Positions 36,549 through 46,066 of a stretch of DNA of 64,000 nt are shown one piece after another. Position numbers and translations under genes: made by a program. The stretch comes from Magnetospirillum aberrantis SpK. Its GTDB lineage: Bacteria > Pseudomonadota > Alphaproteobacteria > Rhodospirillales > Magnetospirillaceae. A model generated the notes under the pieces. The model was not told the DNA's origin and searched no databases. It saw only the letters and a list, made by a program, of their open reading frames with translations. The DNA lies in assembly GCF_011022235.1 (NCBI RefSeq), contig NZ_JAAIYP010000038.1, positions 62,001 to 126,000 on the forward strand, given 5' to 3'. Numbering within the stretch: the first letter of the stretch is position 1; each line of letters begins with the position of its first letter.

Positions 36549-37098
36549 TTTCCACCACCGTCTGCCGGCGGAAAACCAAGGTGTCGATACCGGCCAGCGC
36601 CAGCACCTTGGTGAAGCTAGGCCGGGTCAAGGTCACCGTGTAGATGACGATGTCGCCGGCACCGCCGCCATCGGCGGACGCCATGTCGGAATCCCACTGC
36701 TTGTTGCCGTTGATATCCTCGTAACCCTCACCGGCATCGTAGGTGCCGTTGTCGTTCCCGTCCGTGAACGGCTCGGGTTGGCCGATGTTGTCGAAGGACG
36801 GATAGGCCTTGAACTCCACCGTCAGGACACCTTCTGGGCCTTTCCAGCGCTCCATGAGGTCGGTGATCTTTTCCTTGATGAGTTTGTCGCGGGTGGCGCC
36901 ACCGGCACCGGTGATGCCGTAGCGGGTGCCGTTGCGCACCGCCAGTTCCAGATTGGCGTCGGTCAGCAGCATCAGCCCGGCCTCGATGGTGCCGAACAGC
37001 AGCAATATGATTACCGGCGCGATCAGGGCGAATTCCAGCGCGACCGACGCCCCCCGGTTCCGCCATATCCAACCGCCGATGCCGCCGCCTCGTCTCAT
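36541..37098 (-). CDS. tadE: TadE-like pseudopilin
   Basis: A 185-residue protein. The N-terminal motif NRGASVALEFALIAPVIILL is the classic TadE signature, cleaved before the Ala/Val-rich helix by the prepilin peptidase. The C-terminal part holds an acidic Gly/Asn/Asp-rich loop (FTDGNDNGTYDAGEGYEDIN) resembling calcium-binding repeats. Its start overlaps the tadD stop by four bases (ATGA), and its end overlaps tadF. Confidence 0.87.
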   Translation of the reverse strand: MRRGGGIGGWIWRNRGASVALEFALIAPVIILLLFGTIEAGLMLLTDANLELAVRNGTRYGITGAGGATRDKLIKEKITDLMERWKGPEGVLTVEFKAYPSFDNIGQPEPFTDGNDNGTYDAGEGYEDINGNKQWDSDMASADGGGAGDIVIYTVTLTRPSFTKVLALAGIDTLVFRRQTVVENE

Positions 37099-37862
37099 GG
37101 CGTCACAGCCTTCGCCGAGGGCGTACGCTCGCGCATGAACCGATAGAAATCGAGGTTGGAACGCACCGCCGTCCGTTCGAGATCGGCGGAAAGCACGCTC
37201 TCCGCCGCCTCGTCGTTGCCCAGAAGACCATAGGCCAGCGCCAGGTTCTGCCGCACCTGCGGCGGCGCGCTGGGTTGGGTGGCGACGTCCAGCAACACGT
37301 TGACCGCCTGACGCGGCTGCCCCGACAAGGCTAGGGACAGCCCCAGATTGCTGCGGGCGGCGGCATTCTCGGGATGGGCGGCCAGAGCCTGACGATAAAG
37401 CGCCTGCGCCTCGTCGTGCCGGCCTTGCAGATCGAACACGGAGCCCAACCCCAACAACGACCGCGCATCCTGGTCCGCCACCGCACGGGCGGCAGTGTAA
37501 CGTTTCTCCGCCTCCGCGAATTCACGCTTGGCCAAGGCGATGCGTCCCAACCCCAACAGCGGGTCGACCGCCTGGGGATCGATCCGCGCAGCCTCTGCAT
37601 AGGCAGCGCGGGCCCGTTCGCTTTCCCCGATCATGAAGAAGGCGTCGGCAAGGCCAAGACGCGCTTGATAATCGTTGGGATTGCTCTTCACCATTTGCTG
37701 AAACAAATTGATGGCGATCTTCGGATCGCCCCCGTCCAGGGTGGCGCGGGCCAGCCGCAGGTTGCTTTCCGCAGCCGGGGACGACACCGACGTGCCAGGA
37801 TTAGGTGAAGCGGCACAAGCGCTCAACAGCACGGCACAGGCCACGACCACGATCCGTCGCAT
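37095..37862 (-). CDS. tadD: TadD-like TPR lipoprotein
   Basis: A 255-residue lipoprotein: VACAVLLSACAASPN has the lipobox with the lipidated Cys. The mature part is a run of tetratricopeptide repeats (SNLRLARATLDGGDPKIAIN, then DYQARLGLADAFFMIGESER, AVDPLLGLGRIALAKREFAE, NAAARSNLGLSLALSGQPRQ). TadD acts as an outer-membrane pilotin-like scaffold for the secretin. The ATG at 37862 overlaps the tadC stop (TGATG); a GTG one codon earlier is also possible. Confidence 0.88.
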   Translation of the reverse strand: MRRIVVVACAVLLSACAASPNPGTSVSSPAAESNLRLARATLDGGDPKIAINLFQQMVKSNPNDYQARLGLADAFFMIGESERARAAYAEAARIDPQAVDPLLGLGRIALAKREFAEAEKRYTAARAVADQDARSLLGLGSVFDLQGRHDEAQALYRQALAAHPENAAARSNLGLSLALSGQPRQAVNVLLDVATQPSAPPQVRQNLALAYGLLGNDEAAESVLSADLERTAVRSNLDFYRFMRERTPSAKAVTP

Positions 37863-38800
37863 CACTTGAACGCCTCCATCATCCTGAGGAAGGCCGGAGC
37901 CCCCGAAATCAGCATCACCGCCGGCAGGATCAGCAGCATCATCGGCATGGTCATCTTGGCCGCCAGCTTGGCTCCCTTTTCCTCCAGGCTGAGGACGCGG
38001 GTGCTCCGCTCGGTCCGTGCCAGGGTCTTGAGAGATTGGGTGATGGGGGTGCCGTACTGATGCGCCTGCACCAAGGTCGCCACCATGGCCCGCAACGATT
38101 CCACTCCCGTCCGTTCGGCCAGACTGCGCAAACCCGCGACCGGGTCACCGTTCATCTGGATTTCGTGGGAGGTGATTTCCAACTCATTGGCCAGTGCCGG
38201 ACACAAATCCACCAGTTCGACCGACAGCCGTTTGATGGTGGCCCCCAGGCTGTAGCCGGCATTGGTACAAATCACCATCAGGTCGAGGGCGTCCGGCAAG
38301 GAACGGTAGATGGCGCGGCGACGCGCCGCGACGACACGCCGCAAGACGATTTCAGGGAGCATCATCCCGACCTGGAAGCCCCCCAGCACCATCGCCAGTT
38401 TGATGGCCATGGCCATGTCTTGCACCATCACACGGACAGCCACCACCCCCAGCACAGCCCCCACGGCCCCCAGCAATATCTTGAGGGCAATGAACACCGA
38501 CAGGGCATGCACCTGACGGAAGCCGGCGGTCTGAAGCTGCCCTTGCAATTGCGTGCGCTGCTTGGCGTTGAACAACGGCAGTTTCTGCCCCAAACGAATC
38601 AGCAAGGCACCGACCTGGGAGCGCAGGTCCTCGGCCGGTTGCTCTTCCTCGCCGCCCTTGAGCGCACCGCCGACCGAACGCACCACATCGCGGGCACGGT
38701 CCGCGGCACGGGCCTTTGGGCGGTTCAGCCTCAGCGACACCAGCGACACCACCACCAGCATGCCCGCCAGAACCATCGCCAGGATAATCTCGCCGGACAT
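37862..38800 (-). CDS. tadC: Tad pilus inner-membrane platform protein TadC
   Basis: A 312-residue membrane protein of the type II secretion F family. TM1 is at the N terminus (IILAMVLAGMLVVVSLVSLR), and more helices lie at ALKILLGAVGAVLGVVAVRV and at the C terminus (MTMPMMLLILPAVMLISGAP). The F domain has LPDALDLMVICTNAGYSLGA and AMVATLVQAHQYGTPITQSL. With TadB it forms the platform on which the ATPase acts. It follows tadB by three bases and overlaps tadD. Confidence 0.92.
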   Translation of the reverse strand: MSGEIILAMVLAGMLVVVSLVSLRLNRPKARAADRARDVVRSVGGALKGGEEEQPAEDLRSQVGALLIRLGQKLPLFNAKQRTQLQGQLQTAGFRQVHALSVFIALKILLGAVGAVLGVVAVRVMVQDMAMAIKLAMVLGGFQVGMMLPEIVLRRVVAARRRAIYRSLPDALDLMVICTNAGYSLGATIKRLSVELVDLCPALANELEITSHEIQMNGDPVAGLRSLAERTGVESLRAMVATLVQAHQYGTPITQSLKTLARTERSTRVLSLEEKGAKLAAKMTMPMMLLILPAVMLISGAPAFLRMMEAFK

Positions 38801-38803
38801 GGC

Positions 38804-39799
38804 CTAGTCCTCCAACTTCGACATGCGGTTGATGACCAGCAAACCGGTGAACACCAACCCCAAGGCCAGCCACAAGATCCGCTGCCCCCGTTGGGTGTGG
38901 AACAGGACCTCCATGTAGTCGCCGCCCAGGAAGTTCAAGGCCCCCATCACCACGAACGGTACCAATGCGATGATCTTGGCCGCCGCACGCCCCTGGGCGG
39001 TCAGGGCACGGGTCTTCAGCCGCACCTCGCGGCGCGAGCGGATGATCGCCGACAGGTTCTCCAGCGTGTCGGCCAATGGCCCGCCCGTTTCACGTTGTAG
39101 TTGCAGGCAGACCACGAAAAACCGGAAATCGGGGACGCCGATGCGTTTGCTGGCTTGCTCCATCACCTCTTGGGCGTCCATGCCCAGGCGTAGCGAATCA
39201 CCCATCATGCGGAACTCTCGCCCCACCGGATCGGGCAACTCGCGCCCGGCGGCAATGATCGCCTGGACCACCGGAACGCCGGCACGGACAGCACGGATCA
39301 TCAAATCCAATGCGTCGGGAAACCCTTGCAGAAACCGGGTGCGATACCGCGTCACCACCACACGGAAGGCGATTCCCGCCCCGATGGCGCCCCCCACCAT
39401 GCCACCCGCCGCAGCCAGCCACACCGACTGGCCCAACCACAGCAACCCGGCCACCACCAAGGTAGCCACGAGCAACGCCCCCGCCACGATCCAACGCAAG
39501 GCGGCAACACCGCCCATGTGTTCGGCCTGCTCCTTGGCCGCGCTCAGGGCGCGTGCGGCCCAGGTATCCTCACCCAACCGTTTCCGGCGTTGCATGACAG
39601 CGGCGGCATCCTCGGCCACGCCGGCGGCGATGGCCGGCGCCACCTCGGAAACGCTGTCGAGCAAACGTTGGCGCATGCGGGCGCGCGGGCTGTCGGCCAC
39701 AGCCGAGCGAATGGCCTGATAGCCCAGCGCCACCACCACCACGCCGACAAAGCCGGCGGCGGCGATGATGTCCTCGGGGGCAAGACCGCCGGCGCTCAT
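38804..39799 (-). CDS. tadB: Tad pilus inner-membrane platform protein TadB
   Basis: A 331-residue membrane protein with an F domain: FPDALDLMIRAVRAGVPVVQ, FRMMGDSLRLGMDAQEVMEQ and GGPLADTLENLSAIIRSRRE. TM segments occur near the N terminus (IIAAAGFVGVVVVALGYQAI), in the middle (WIVAGALLVATLVVAGLLWL) and at the C terminus (LWLALGLVFTGLLVI). It pairs with TadC. The ATG at 39799 overlaps the cpaF stop (ATGA). Confidence 0.92.
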   Translation of the reverse strand: MSAGGLAPEDIIAAAGFVGVVVVALGYQAIRSAVADSPRARMRQRLLDSVSEVAPAIAAGVAEDAAAVMQRRKRLGEDTWAARALSAAKEQAEHMGGVAALRWIVAGALLVATLVVAGLLWLGQSVWLAAAGGMVGGAIGAGIAFRVVVTRYRTRFLQGFPDALDLMIRAVRAGVPVVQAIIAAGRELPDPVGREFRMMGDSLRLGMDAQEVMEQASKRIGVPDFRFFVVCLQLQRETGGPLADTLENLSAIIRSRREVRLKTRALTAQGRAAAKIIALVPFVVMGALNFLGGDYMEVLFHTQRGQRILWLALGLVFTGLLVINRMSKLED

Positions 39800-41355
39800 C
39801 CCTGGATCGCCTCCATCAGCGCCTTTTCCAGGCCGTAATAGGACGCGCGGGTCGAGAACACCGGACGCAGCCCGGTGCTTTCATAGGTTCCCTTGACCTC
39901 GTCGCCATAGGTGCTGTCGTCGTAGCGGAAAGTGAAAAGATCCTGGGTGATGATCACGTCCCCTTCCATGCCGGCGATTTCGGTGACATGGGTGATACGG
40001 CGGACACCGTCGCGCATGCGCTCAAGCTGCACGATCATCTGGACCGCGCTGGCGATCTGGCGACGGATCGACAACAGCGGCAACGACCCGGCGGCGAGCA
40101 GGACCATGCTTTCCAGACGGGTCAGCGCGTCGCGCGGCGTGTTGGCATGCAGGGTGGTCATCGACCCGTCATGACCGGTGTTCATGGCCTGGAGCACGTC
40201 GAAGGCCTCGGCGCCGCGGGTCTCGCCCAGGATGATGCGGTCGGGACGCATCCGCAGCGCGTTCTTGACCAACTGACGCTGATCGACCATGCCGCCGCCC
40301 TCGATGCCTTCGGGCCGGGTTTCCAGGCTGACCACGTGCGGCTGCTGCAATTGCAGTTCCGCCGCGTCCTCGATGGTGATGATGCGCTCGCGCTCGTCGA
40401 TCACCCGGCTCATGGCGTTCATCAGCGTGGTCTTGCCCGAGCCGGTGCCGCCGGAAATGATGATGTTGGTACGACACGCACAAGCGACCTCGAGCACACG
40501 GGCCATGGCGGTCGACAAGTTGCCCTGCATCACCATGCGGTGCAGGGTGACGTTGCGCTTGGCGAACTTGCGGATGGACAAACAGGTCCCGCGGATGGCC
40601 AAAGGCGGCAACACCACGTTGACACGCGACCCATCGGCCAGACGGGCATCGACCATGGGGCTGGATTCATCGACGCGACGGCCGATCGAAGCGGCGATGC
40701 GTTGGGCGACGTTGGTGACGTGGGCGTTGTCGCGGAATTTGAGCGGTGTCAGCTCCAGCCGGCCATGCCGCTCCACGAACACCTGGTCCGGGCCGTTCAC
40801 CAGAATGTCGGTCACGGTGTCGTCGGCCAGAAGCGGCTCGATGGGGCCGATGCCGAACATGTCGTTCAGCAATTCCTCGACCGCCCGCAACTGCTCGGCC
40901 ATGGTCACCAAAAGCCGGTCGCGGGAAACGATCTCGCCCACCAGCCGGGTCAGGTCGCCCCGCACCTGATCGCGCGAACGGGTCACCGCCGCCGAAACGT
41001 TGATGCCGGCGAACACCGCCGCCCGCAACGTGCGGAAGGTGTCGGTCCGCAGGAAATCCTCGGACGCCATTTCCGGCGCGGAAGCCGGCGCACAAACAGG
41101 AGCCGGAGCCGGTGTCGGGACCGGTGTCGGGGCCGACACCGGTTGACTCGTCATCATCGCCTGAACCGCCGAACGGGGCGGTGCCGCCGGACGCGGCGGC
41201 GCGGCGGCGGCGGCGGCGAGCACGCTGGCCGGCAACCTGGCGGCGGGACCGGCAGGAGCCGGCGGGGTCGCCGGCGTATCCACCGCCGACCCCGACACCG
41301 GTTCGGCGGCCAACGGAAAATCTGGGTCCATGGGGCCGCGTTTGCGCCCGAACAT
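39796..41355 (-). CDS. cpaF: Tad pilus assembly ATPase CpaF/TadA
   Basis: A 519-residue ATPase of the type II/IV secretion superfamily. The first 100 residues are a Pro/Ala-rich linker (SVLAAAAAAPPRPAAPPRSA, then PTPVPTPAPAPVC). The core has DDTVTDILVNGPDQVFVERH, Walker A GGTGSGKTTLMNAM, the Asp box ITIEDAAELQLQQ and Walker B-like RPDRIILGETRGAEAFD. It powers pilus extension and probably retraction as a hexamer. ATG 41355 overlaps the cpaE stop (TGATG); a GTG at 41367 is upstream in frame. Confidence 0.93.
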   Translation of the reverse strand: MFGRKRGPMDPDFPLAAEPVSGSAVDTPATPPAPAGPAARLPASVLAAAAAAPPRPAAPPRSAVQAMMTSQPVSAPTPVPTPAPAPVCAPASAPEMASEDFLRTDTFRTLRAAVFAGINVSAAVTRSRDQVRGDLTRLVGEIVSRDRLLVTMAEQLRAVEELLNDMFGIGPIEPLLADDTVTDILVNGPDQVFVERHGRLELTPLKFRDNAHVTNVAQRIAASIGRRVDESSPMVDARLADGSRVNVVLPPLAIRGTCLSIRKFAKRNVTLHRMVMQGNLSTAMARVLEVACACRTNIIISGGTGSGKTTLMNAMSRVIDERERIITIEDAAELQLQQPHVVSLETRPEGIEGGGMVDQRQLVKNALRMRPDRIILGETRGAEAFDVLQAMNTGHDGSMTTLHANTPRDALTRLESMVLLAAGSLPLLSIRRQIASAVQMIVQLERMRDGVRRITHVTEIAGMEGDVIITQDLFTFRYDDSTYGDEVKGTYESTGLRPVFSTRASYYGLEKALMEAIQG

Positions 41356-42599
41356 CAGGCTCTCCACTCCAACAGATGGCGCAACAGCGGATGGTCGCGG
41401 AAACTGAAGGTCTTTTTCGGTTTGTCATCGAGCCGACGTCCGGCCAGATCGTCACCCACCCGCTTCAACGCGGTGGCAAGCGCGGATCGCTCTGCCACCA
41501 CCGGCGGCCCAAGATTTTCGGCCCGGCTGGCCGCGTCGTGGTCATAGGGCAGGACATGGCTGGCACGACGCCCCACCGCTTCCTCGAAATCGTGCAGGGC
41601 CAACTCGCCCTTGCCGGGCTGACGGGGCTGGTTGACGATCAGCATGACCGGCGCGTGGGCATCGCGGGTTTCCGCCGTGCGCATCAGCCGCGCCGTCTCC
41701 CGCGCGGCATAGACCGATGGCTCGGTCACAAGCGCCACCACTTGCGCCTCCTCGAGCATGGCGATGTTGGTGGCCCCCGCCCGCCCGGCCATGTCGACGA
41801 TCACATAATGGAAATGACGCTTAAGCTCGCCCACCAGCTCGCGCAACGCCTCGGTATCCAGGATCTCGGCACTGTCGAGCGCGTTCTGGGCCGACAGCAC
41901 GAACAACTTGCCGCCAACCCCCACCATGGTCCGTTCCAGGTATTGCGGATCAAGCCGCCGCACGTTCTTTAGAACGTCGGTCAGGCCGTTGTTGCATTGG
42001 GTGCCAAGCAGGATGGTCATCGGCCCGCCGAACGGGTCGAGGTCGATCAACGCCACCCGGCGTTCGATGCTGTGAGACAGATACCACGCCACGTTGGCCG
42101 CCACCGTCGAGGCGCCGACGCCGCCGCGCGCACCGACACAGGCCACCAGCTTGCCGGTACGCACCTGATGCACCGGCTGCATCGCCGCACCGGGACCGCC
42201 GAGCAGGCGGGTCAACAGATCGACCGTCAACGGCTTGGAAATATATTCGTCGACACCCATACGCAGCAATTCGCGAAACAGACCGACGTCGTTGCGTTCG
42301 CCAATCACCACCACGGAAATGCTGGGCGCGCACACTTCGGCCAGCGCCGCCAGTTCGGACAGCGCCATGGCCGAGGTCGAGATATCCACCACCAATTGAC
42401 GCGGCGGCCGCTCCAGCCGCGACATGAACTCGGTAGCGTCGGCGATGCTGCCCTGACGAATGTGGGTGTGGGGCATCATGCGCGACAGCGCGAAACGCTC
42501 GACCGCGTCGGTGCTGTCGGCGTCGGCCAGAAACGCGACGAAATCGGCGTGGTTGGGCACGCTGCGGGTGGGGTGGGCCAGATTGTCGATCAAAGACAT
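41355..42599 (-). CDS. cpaE: Tad pilus localisation ATPase CpaE/TadZ
   Basis: A 414-residue protein. The N-terminal domain (about 1-130) is receiver-like (SISVVVIGERNDVGLFRELL, then MGVDEYISKPLTVD) without a clear phosphorylation pocket. The C-terminal MinD/ParA-type ATPase has the deviant Walker A GARGGVGASTVAANVAW, LIDLDPFGGP and DVLKNVRRLDPQYLE. TadZ/CpaE places the pilus machine at a cell pole. The ATG at 42599 is eight bases after AGGAGGG; an in-frame ATG two codons earlier is too close to it. Confidence 0.9.
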   Translation of the reverse strand: MSLIDNLAHPTRSVPNHADFVAFLADADSTDAVERFALSRMMPHTHIRQGSIADATEFMSRLERPPRQLVVDISTSAMALSELAALAEVCAPSISVVVIGERNDVGLFRELLRMGVDEYISKPLTVDLLTRLLGGPGAAMQPVHQVRTGKLVACVGARGGVGASTVAANVAWYLSHSIERRVALIDLDPFGGPMTILLGTQCNNGLTDVLKNVRRLDPQYLERTMVGVGGKLFVLSAQNALDSAEILDTEALRELVGELKRHFHYVIVDMAGRAGATNIAMLEEAQVVALVTEPSVYAARETARLMRTAETRDAHAPVMLIVNQPRQPGKGELALHDFEEAVGRRASHVLPYDHDAASRAENLGPPVVAERSALATALKRVGDDLAGRRLDDKPKKTFSFRDHPLLRHLLEWRA

Positions 42600-42617
42600 G
42601 GACATCCCTCCTCTCCG

Positions 42618-43250
42618 CTATGGCGAGCTGGAACTGGTGCCGCCGCTCGACGAGGTTCCACGCAGCGGCGTCACCTTGTTTTCATGATAACGGTCAACGG
42701 CTGACGCCGCAGTGACGGGATCGGCGCCACGATAACGACGGCCGTGTTCCAGATCAGCCGGGTCGGCCAGCATCTGGCCGAGATTGCCAAGCGTGGCACA
42801 GCCGAACGCCATGGTCGGACGTTGCCCCTTCCAATCATATTCCGACGGCGCCACCATGCTCGCGCAATCGGGCGCGATGACGCTGACACGCAAGAAGTCC
42901 AAGGTGGCTGTGTCGGCCTCACCCACACCAACCAAGGCAACGGACGGATCGATCCCCAGATCGGTCACCAGCGCGCGCGCCTGCCCGGCAGTGGGCGGCG
43001 GGCTGTTCTTGGCCAACAGCACACGCACGCGCCGACCATGTTCACCGGTCCTGGACAAGGCGTCGGCGATGGCAGTGCGCTCTGCCTCGGTAGGGGCAGC
43101 CGGATCGGCAAGCGTCAGGGTGGCGACGGTGGTGACCTGACGGGGCAAGGCCGAAATGTCAGGCAGGTCGCGATAATCGGGACGCGGAAAACAACCCCCG
43201 ACCATGGTGACCATCAGGATCGCCGGCAGGATCGCGAAAAGGCGGCGCAT
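42618..43250 (-). CDS. cpaD: Pilus assembly lipoprotein CpaD
   Basis: A 210-residue lipoprotein: MRRLFAILPAILMVTMVGGC has the lipobox and the Cys. The CpaD body is recognisable by VIAPDCASMVAPSEYDWKGQ and FGCATLGNLGQMLADPADL, followed by the family's tail pattern GADPVTAASAVDRYH. It ends in a Ser/Gly run (TSSSGGTSSSSP). It is an outer-membrane factor associated with the secretin. It is 13 bases from cpaC. Confidence 0.88.
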   Translation of the reverse strand: MRRLFAILPAILMVTMVGGCFPRPDYRDLPDISALPRQVTTVATLTLADPAAPTEAERTAIADALSRTGEHGRRVRVLLAKNSPPPTAGQARALVTDLGIDPSVALVGVGEADTATLDFLRVSVIAPDCASMVAPSEYDWKGQRPTMAFGCATLGNLGQMLADPADLEHGRRYRGADPVTAASAVDRYHENKVTPLRGTSSSGGTSSSSP

Positions 43251-43263
43251 GTGCTGGCCCTCC

Positions 43264-44655
43264 TTAGTAGACGAAGCCGGCGGGACCGACTAGGCGCGGC
43301 GCATCTGCGGCCAGCGGGTCGATTCCCAGGCTTTGGCTGGTGACATATTCCACGTCCGAGGCCGGCTTGAGATTGGCCAGCGGTGTCTGAAGCTGACCCG
43401 CCCCCACCGGCTTGACCATGTAGGCGGTGACGATCACCACCAGTTCGCTCTTGTTGTTGCGGTAGTTCTGGGACGAGAACAACTTGCCCAACACCGGCAG
43501 GTCGCCCAGGCCGGGCAGGCGGGCCGCGATATCACGCATGCTGTCCTGAAGCAGGCCACCGATGACGAAGCTTTGGCCGCTGGCCAGTTCCACCGTTGTC
43601 TCGACTCGCCGCACCGACAATCCGGGAATGGTGAAGCCCGACAAGGTCACGGAATTGGTGGACGACAACTCGCTGACTTCGGGGCGAACCAACAGGCTGA
43701 TGCGATCAGGCGACAGCACCGTGGGCGTGAAATCCAGTGCCACGCCGAATTGCTTGAAGGTCACGCTGACAGAATCGCTGGTTCCCTGGACGATGGGAAT
43801 CGGAAACTCGCCACCCGCCAGGAAACTGGCTGTCTGACCCGACACGGCGGTCAGGTTGGGTTCCGCCATGACCGAGACCAACCCTTCCTGGTCCAACGCA
43901 TCGATCATCGCATTGATGCCGAAATCGTTGGTCTTGAAGCCACCACCAACGCCCCAGCCGCTGCTCGGGATATTCCACGAGCTATTCGCCTCATCAATGA
44001 AATCGCGGCCGTTCATGATGCTGGCGACAAAGTTCCCCGGCTTCAGGATGGCCTGCCAGTTGATGCCGAACGTCTGGGTGATCTCACGTGAGACTTCGGC
44101 CACCCGCACCCGAAGATGCACCTGGGTCGGAGTGCTCAGCGAAAGCGAGTTGATCAGCTTTTCGTCCTTGGCCAGGAAGGGGGCCAGGGTGCTGGCGACA
44201 TCACTGGCTTGGGCCGCGGTGTCGACCGCGCCGCTCACCTGCAACGACCCCGGCGCCGAAGTCAGGGTGAAACGGTAGGCGGGAAAACGCTGACGCAGCA
44301 GATCCTGCATTTCCGCCAGATTATGGCGCACCACCACGGTCCGGCGCATGATCTCGCGGTCACGGCCATCGACGGCGTAAAGCGTGGTGGTTCCCGCCTT
44401 CTTGCCCAACAGGAAAATGGCATTGGGCGACGGCACCTGAACATCCGCCACGTCGGGATTGGCGACGAACACGCTGAGCGCCGGGCGCGGCAGGTGGATC
44501 AACTCGCCCGTTCCCGAAAACAGTTCGAGCCGTTCGTCCGTCTCGGCGGCGACGGCCGCCGAGACGGACAGCGGCGCAAGCGGTGCCCCCCACGCACTTG
44601 CTGCCAAAACCAAGGCCAGGAACAAACGACCCACCATCGGAACTCGAACGTTCAT
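43264..44655 (-). CDS. cpaC: Tad pilus secretin CpaC/RcpA
   Basis: A 463-residue secretin with a signal peptide (LFLALVLAASAWGAPLAPLS). An N0-like domain (IHLPRPALSVFVANPDVADV, then IFLLGKKAGTTTLYAVDG) and a BON-like region (AGSLQ-type SAPGSLQVSGAVDTAAQASD) precede the secretin core: MAEPNLTAVSGQTASFLAGG, FKQFGVALDFTPTVLSPDRI, VETTVELASGQSFVIGGLLQ and LPGLGDLPVLGKLFSSQNY. It forms the outer-membrane pore for the pilus. Confidence 0.93.
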   Translation of the reverse strand: MNVRVPMVGRLFLALVLAASAWGAPLAPLSVSAAVAAETDERLELFSGTGELIHLPRPALSVFVANPDVADVQVPSPNAIFLLGKKAGTTTLYAVDGRDREIMRRTVVVRHNLAEMQDLLRQRFPAYRFTLTSAPGSLQVSGAVDTAAQASDVASTLAPFLAKDEKLINSLSLSTPTQVHLRVRVAEVSREITQTFGINWQAILKPGNFVASIMNGRDFIDEANSSWNIPSSGWGVGGGFKTNDFGINAMIDALDQEGLVSVMAEPNLTAVSGQTASFLAGGEFPIPIVQGTSDSVSVTFKQFGVALDFTPTVLSPDRISLLVRPEVSELSSTNSVTLSGFTIPGLSVRRVETTVELASGQSFVIGGLLQDSMRDIAARLPGLGDLPVLGKLFSSQNYRNNKSELVVIVTAYMVKPVGAGQLQTPLANLKPASDVEYVTSQSLGIDPLAADAPRLVGPAGFVY

Positions 44656-44682
44656 CGGACTCTTTCCCCCTGGGGCGGCGGC

Positions 44683-45558
44683 TTATTTGCCGTCGCCCGA
44701 GCCACGAAACACCTGGACCCGCATCGGCGCCGCCACGCCCCCGCGCGACGGACGCTCGGGCGGGGGTTCGGAGGCCATGCGGACCACCTGTGAAATGTCC
44801 TTGCCCCACACCGGCTCCGACGTTTCCTCGCCGTCGACGTCGGAATCGCGCGTCTGCGCCAAGCTGCGCAGGGCCAAGGACAAATGTCCCAGACGGCTGA
44901 CCACCGCCACCGATTCGGCGTCGCGCGGCCCAACTTCAAGCGTCACGGTGCGGGCATTGCCGGCAGATGCGGCGGTCCCTCCCGAAGCCTCGATCTCGGG
45001 CGCACGGATGGTGCGCCCGACCGCGATGACCCGCACGTCGGACAACACCGTCTCGCTGGCTACCCGGGGAGGCCCGTTACGGCTGTCGCCGCCACCATCC
45101 AGACGATGGGTGAGGATCAGGTCGACACGGTCGCCGGGCAGCGTCAGGCCAGCATTGCCGGTGACGTCGTCGATGGCCACCGACACCGCCCGCATGCCGG
45201 GCTGCAAGGCCGCCGCCAGGAAACCCGGCGAGTCAGGATAGACCACGTCGGTTTCGCTGATAGCCGCCCCTTCGTCGATGGCACGGCGGACCACCGCCCC
45301 CGACAACCGGCCGGCGGCGGGAGTGTCACGCTTGATCTGGCCTTTCTTGACGTCGCTTTCGGGAATTTCACGCCAGAGCAGATCGTCGGCCTTGATCAAG
45401 GTTCCCACCGGCATTTTCGCCACAGCGGTTCCGATAGCGGTCATGGCCGGAGCCACGGGCTTGGCGGTGGAGGCGACAAACAGCCCCCGCAGCAGCAGCG
45501 CCGCCACCAAAGCGAGACCGAGAACCGAAACGATGCGCAAGACAACGCGCACATTCAT
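44683..45558 (-). CDS. cpaB: Pilus assembly protein CpaB/RcpC
   Basis: A 291-residue protein with one N-terminal TM segment (IVSVLGLALVAALLLRGLFV), then an SAF domain (AKMPVGTLIKADDLLWREIP, then GRLSGAVVRRAIDEGAAISE) and the RcpC region GMRAVSVAIDDVTGNAGLTL, PGDRVDLILTHRL, VLSDVRVIAVGRTI and TVTLEVGPRDAESVAV. CpaB/RcpC stabilises the secretin and may bind peptidoglycan through its SAF part. It is 27 bases upstream of cpaC. Confidence 0.9.
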   Translation of the reverse strand: MNVRVVLRIVSVLGLALVAALLLRGLFVASTAKPVAPAMTAIGTAVAKMPVGTLIKADDLLWREIPESDVKKGQIKRDTPAAGRLSGAVVRRAIDEGAAISETDVVYPDSPGFLAAALQPGMRAVSVAIDDVTGNAGLTLPGDRVDLILTHRLDGGGDSRNGPPRVASETVLSDVRVIAVGRTIRAPEIEASGGTAASAGNARTVTLEVGPRDAESVAVVSRLGHLSLALRSLAQTRDSDVDGEETSEPVWGKDISQVVRMASEPPPERPSRGGVAAPMRVQVFRGSGDGK

Positions 45559-45589
45559 GGAAGGTCTGCCTCCGCTGAAAGTTCAGCCG

Positions 45590-46066
45590 CTACCCCGCCG
45601 CCAACGCAGCCAAGCCGCCGCCGCATGCCAAGGCCACGCCATAGGGCACACCGCGCGCGGCGGACAACAGAAAAAGACCACGCCTGGCAAACCCCGACGG
45701 CCATCGGCGAAGAACCGCATCCGCCGCCACCCCCAGGACCGCCAACAACAAGCCGGCGACCACGACCATCACCAGGATGGCAAGAGCATGCTCCGGGCCG
45801 GCCCAGGTGAACACCGCCGCCGCCAGCTTGACGTCGCCGCCGCCCATCCAGCCGGCAAGGCCGGCCCCCAGGGCGACAGCGAAGGCGGCAACACCGATGG
45901 CAAGGTGAAAGAAAATCGCCGCCCCCCCCCAACCGGACAGGACGGCGTGCCCGAACCATGCCACCAGAGCGGCGGCGACCAGACGATTGTCGATCAGCCG
46001 CCACCCCAAATCCCGGACGGCCGCCGCCACGAAAAGCAGAGCGGCGACCACAGCGAGCAGGGGCAT
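45590..46066 (-). CDS. cpaA: Prepilin peptidase CpaA/TadV
   Basis: A 158-residue type IV prepilin peptidase of the short, methylase-free class. The two catalytic Asp are visible: AVRDLGWRLIDNRL near residue 18 and GWMGGGDVKLAAAVFTW near 73. Four to five hydrophobic segments fit A24 peptidases. It cleaves Flp, TadE, TadF and TadG-type proteins. Its ATG overlaps the pilin stop (TAATG), so pilin and peptidase translation are coupled. Confidence 0.9.
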   Translation of the reverse strand: MPLLAVVAALLFVAAAVRDLGWRLIDNRLVAAALVAWFGHAVLSGWGGAAIFFHLAIGVAAFAVALGAGLAGWMGGGDVKLAAAVFTWAGPEHALAILVMVVVAGLLLAVLGVAADAVLRRWPSGFARRGLFLLSAARGVPYGVALACGGGLAALAAG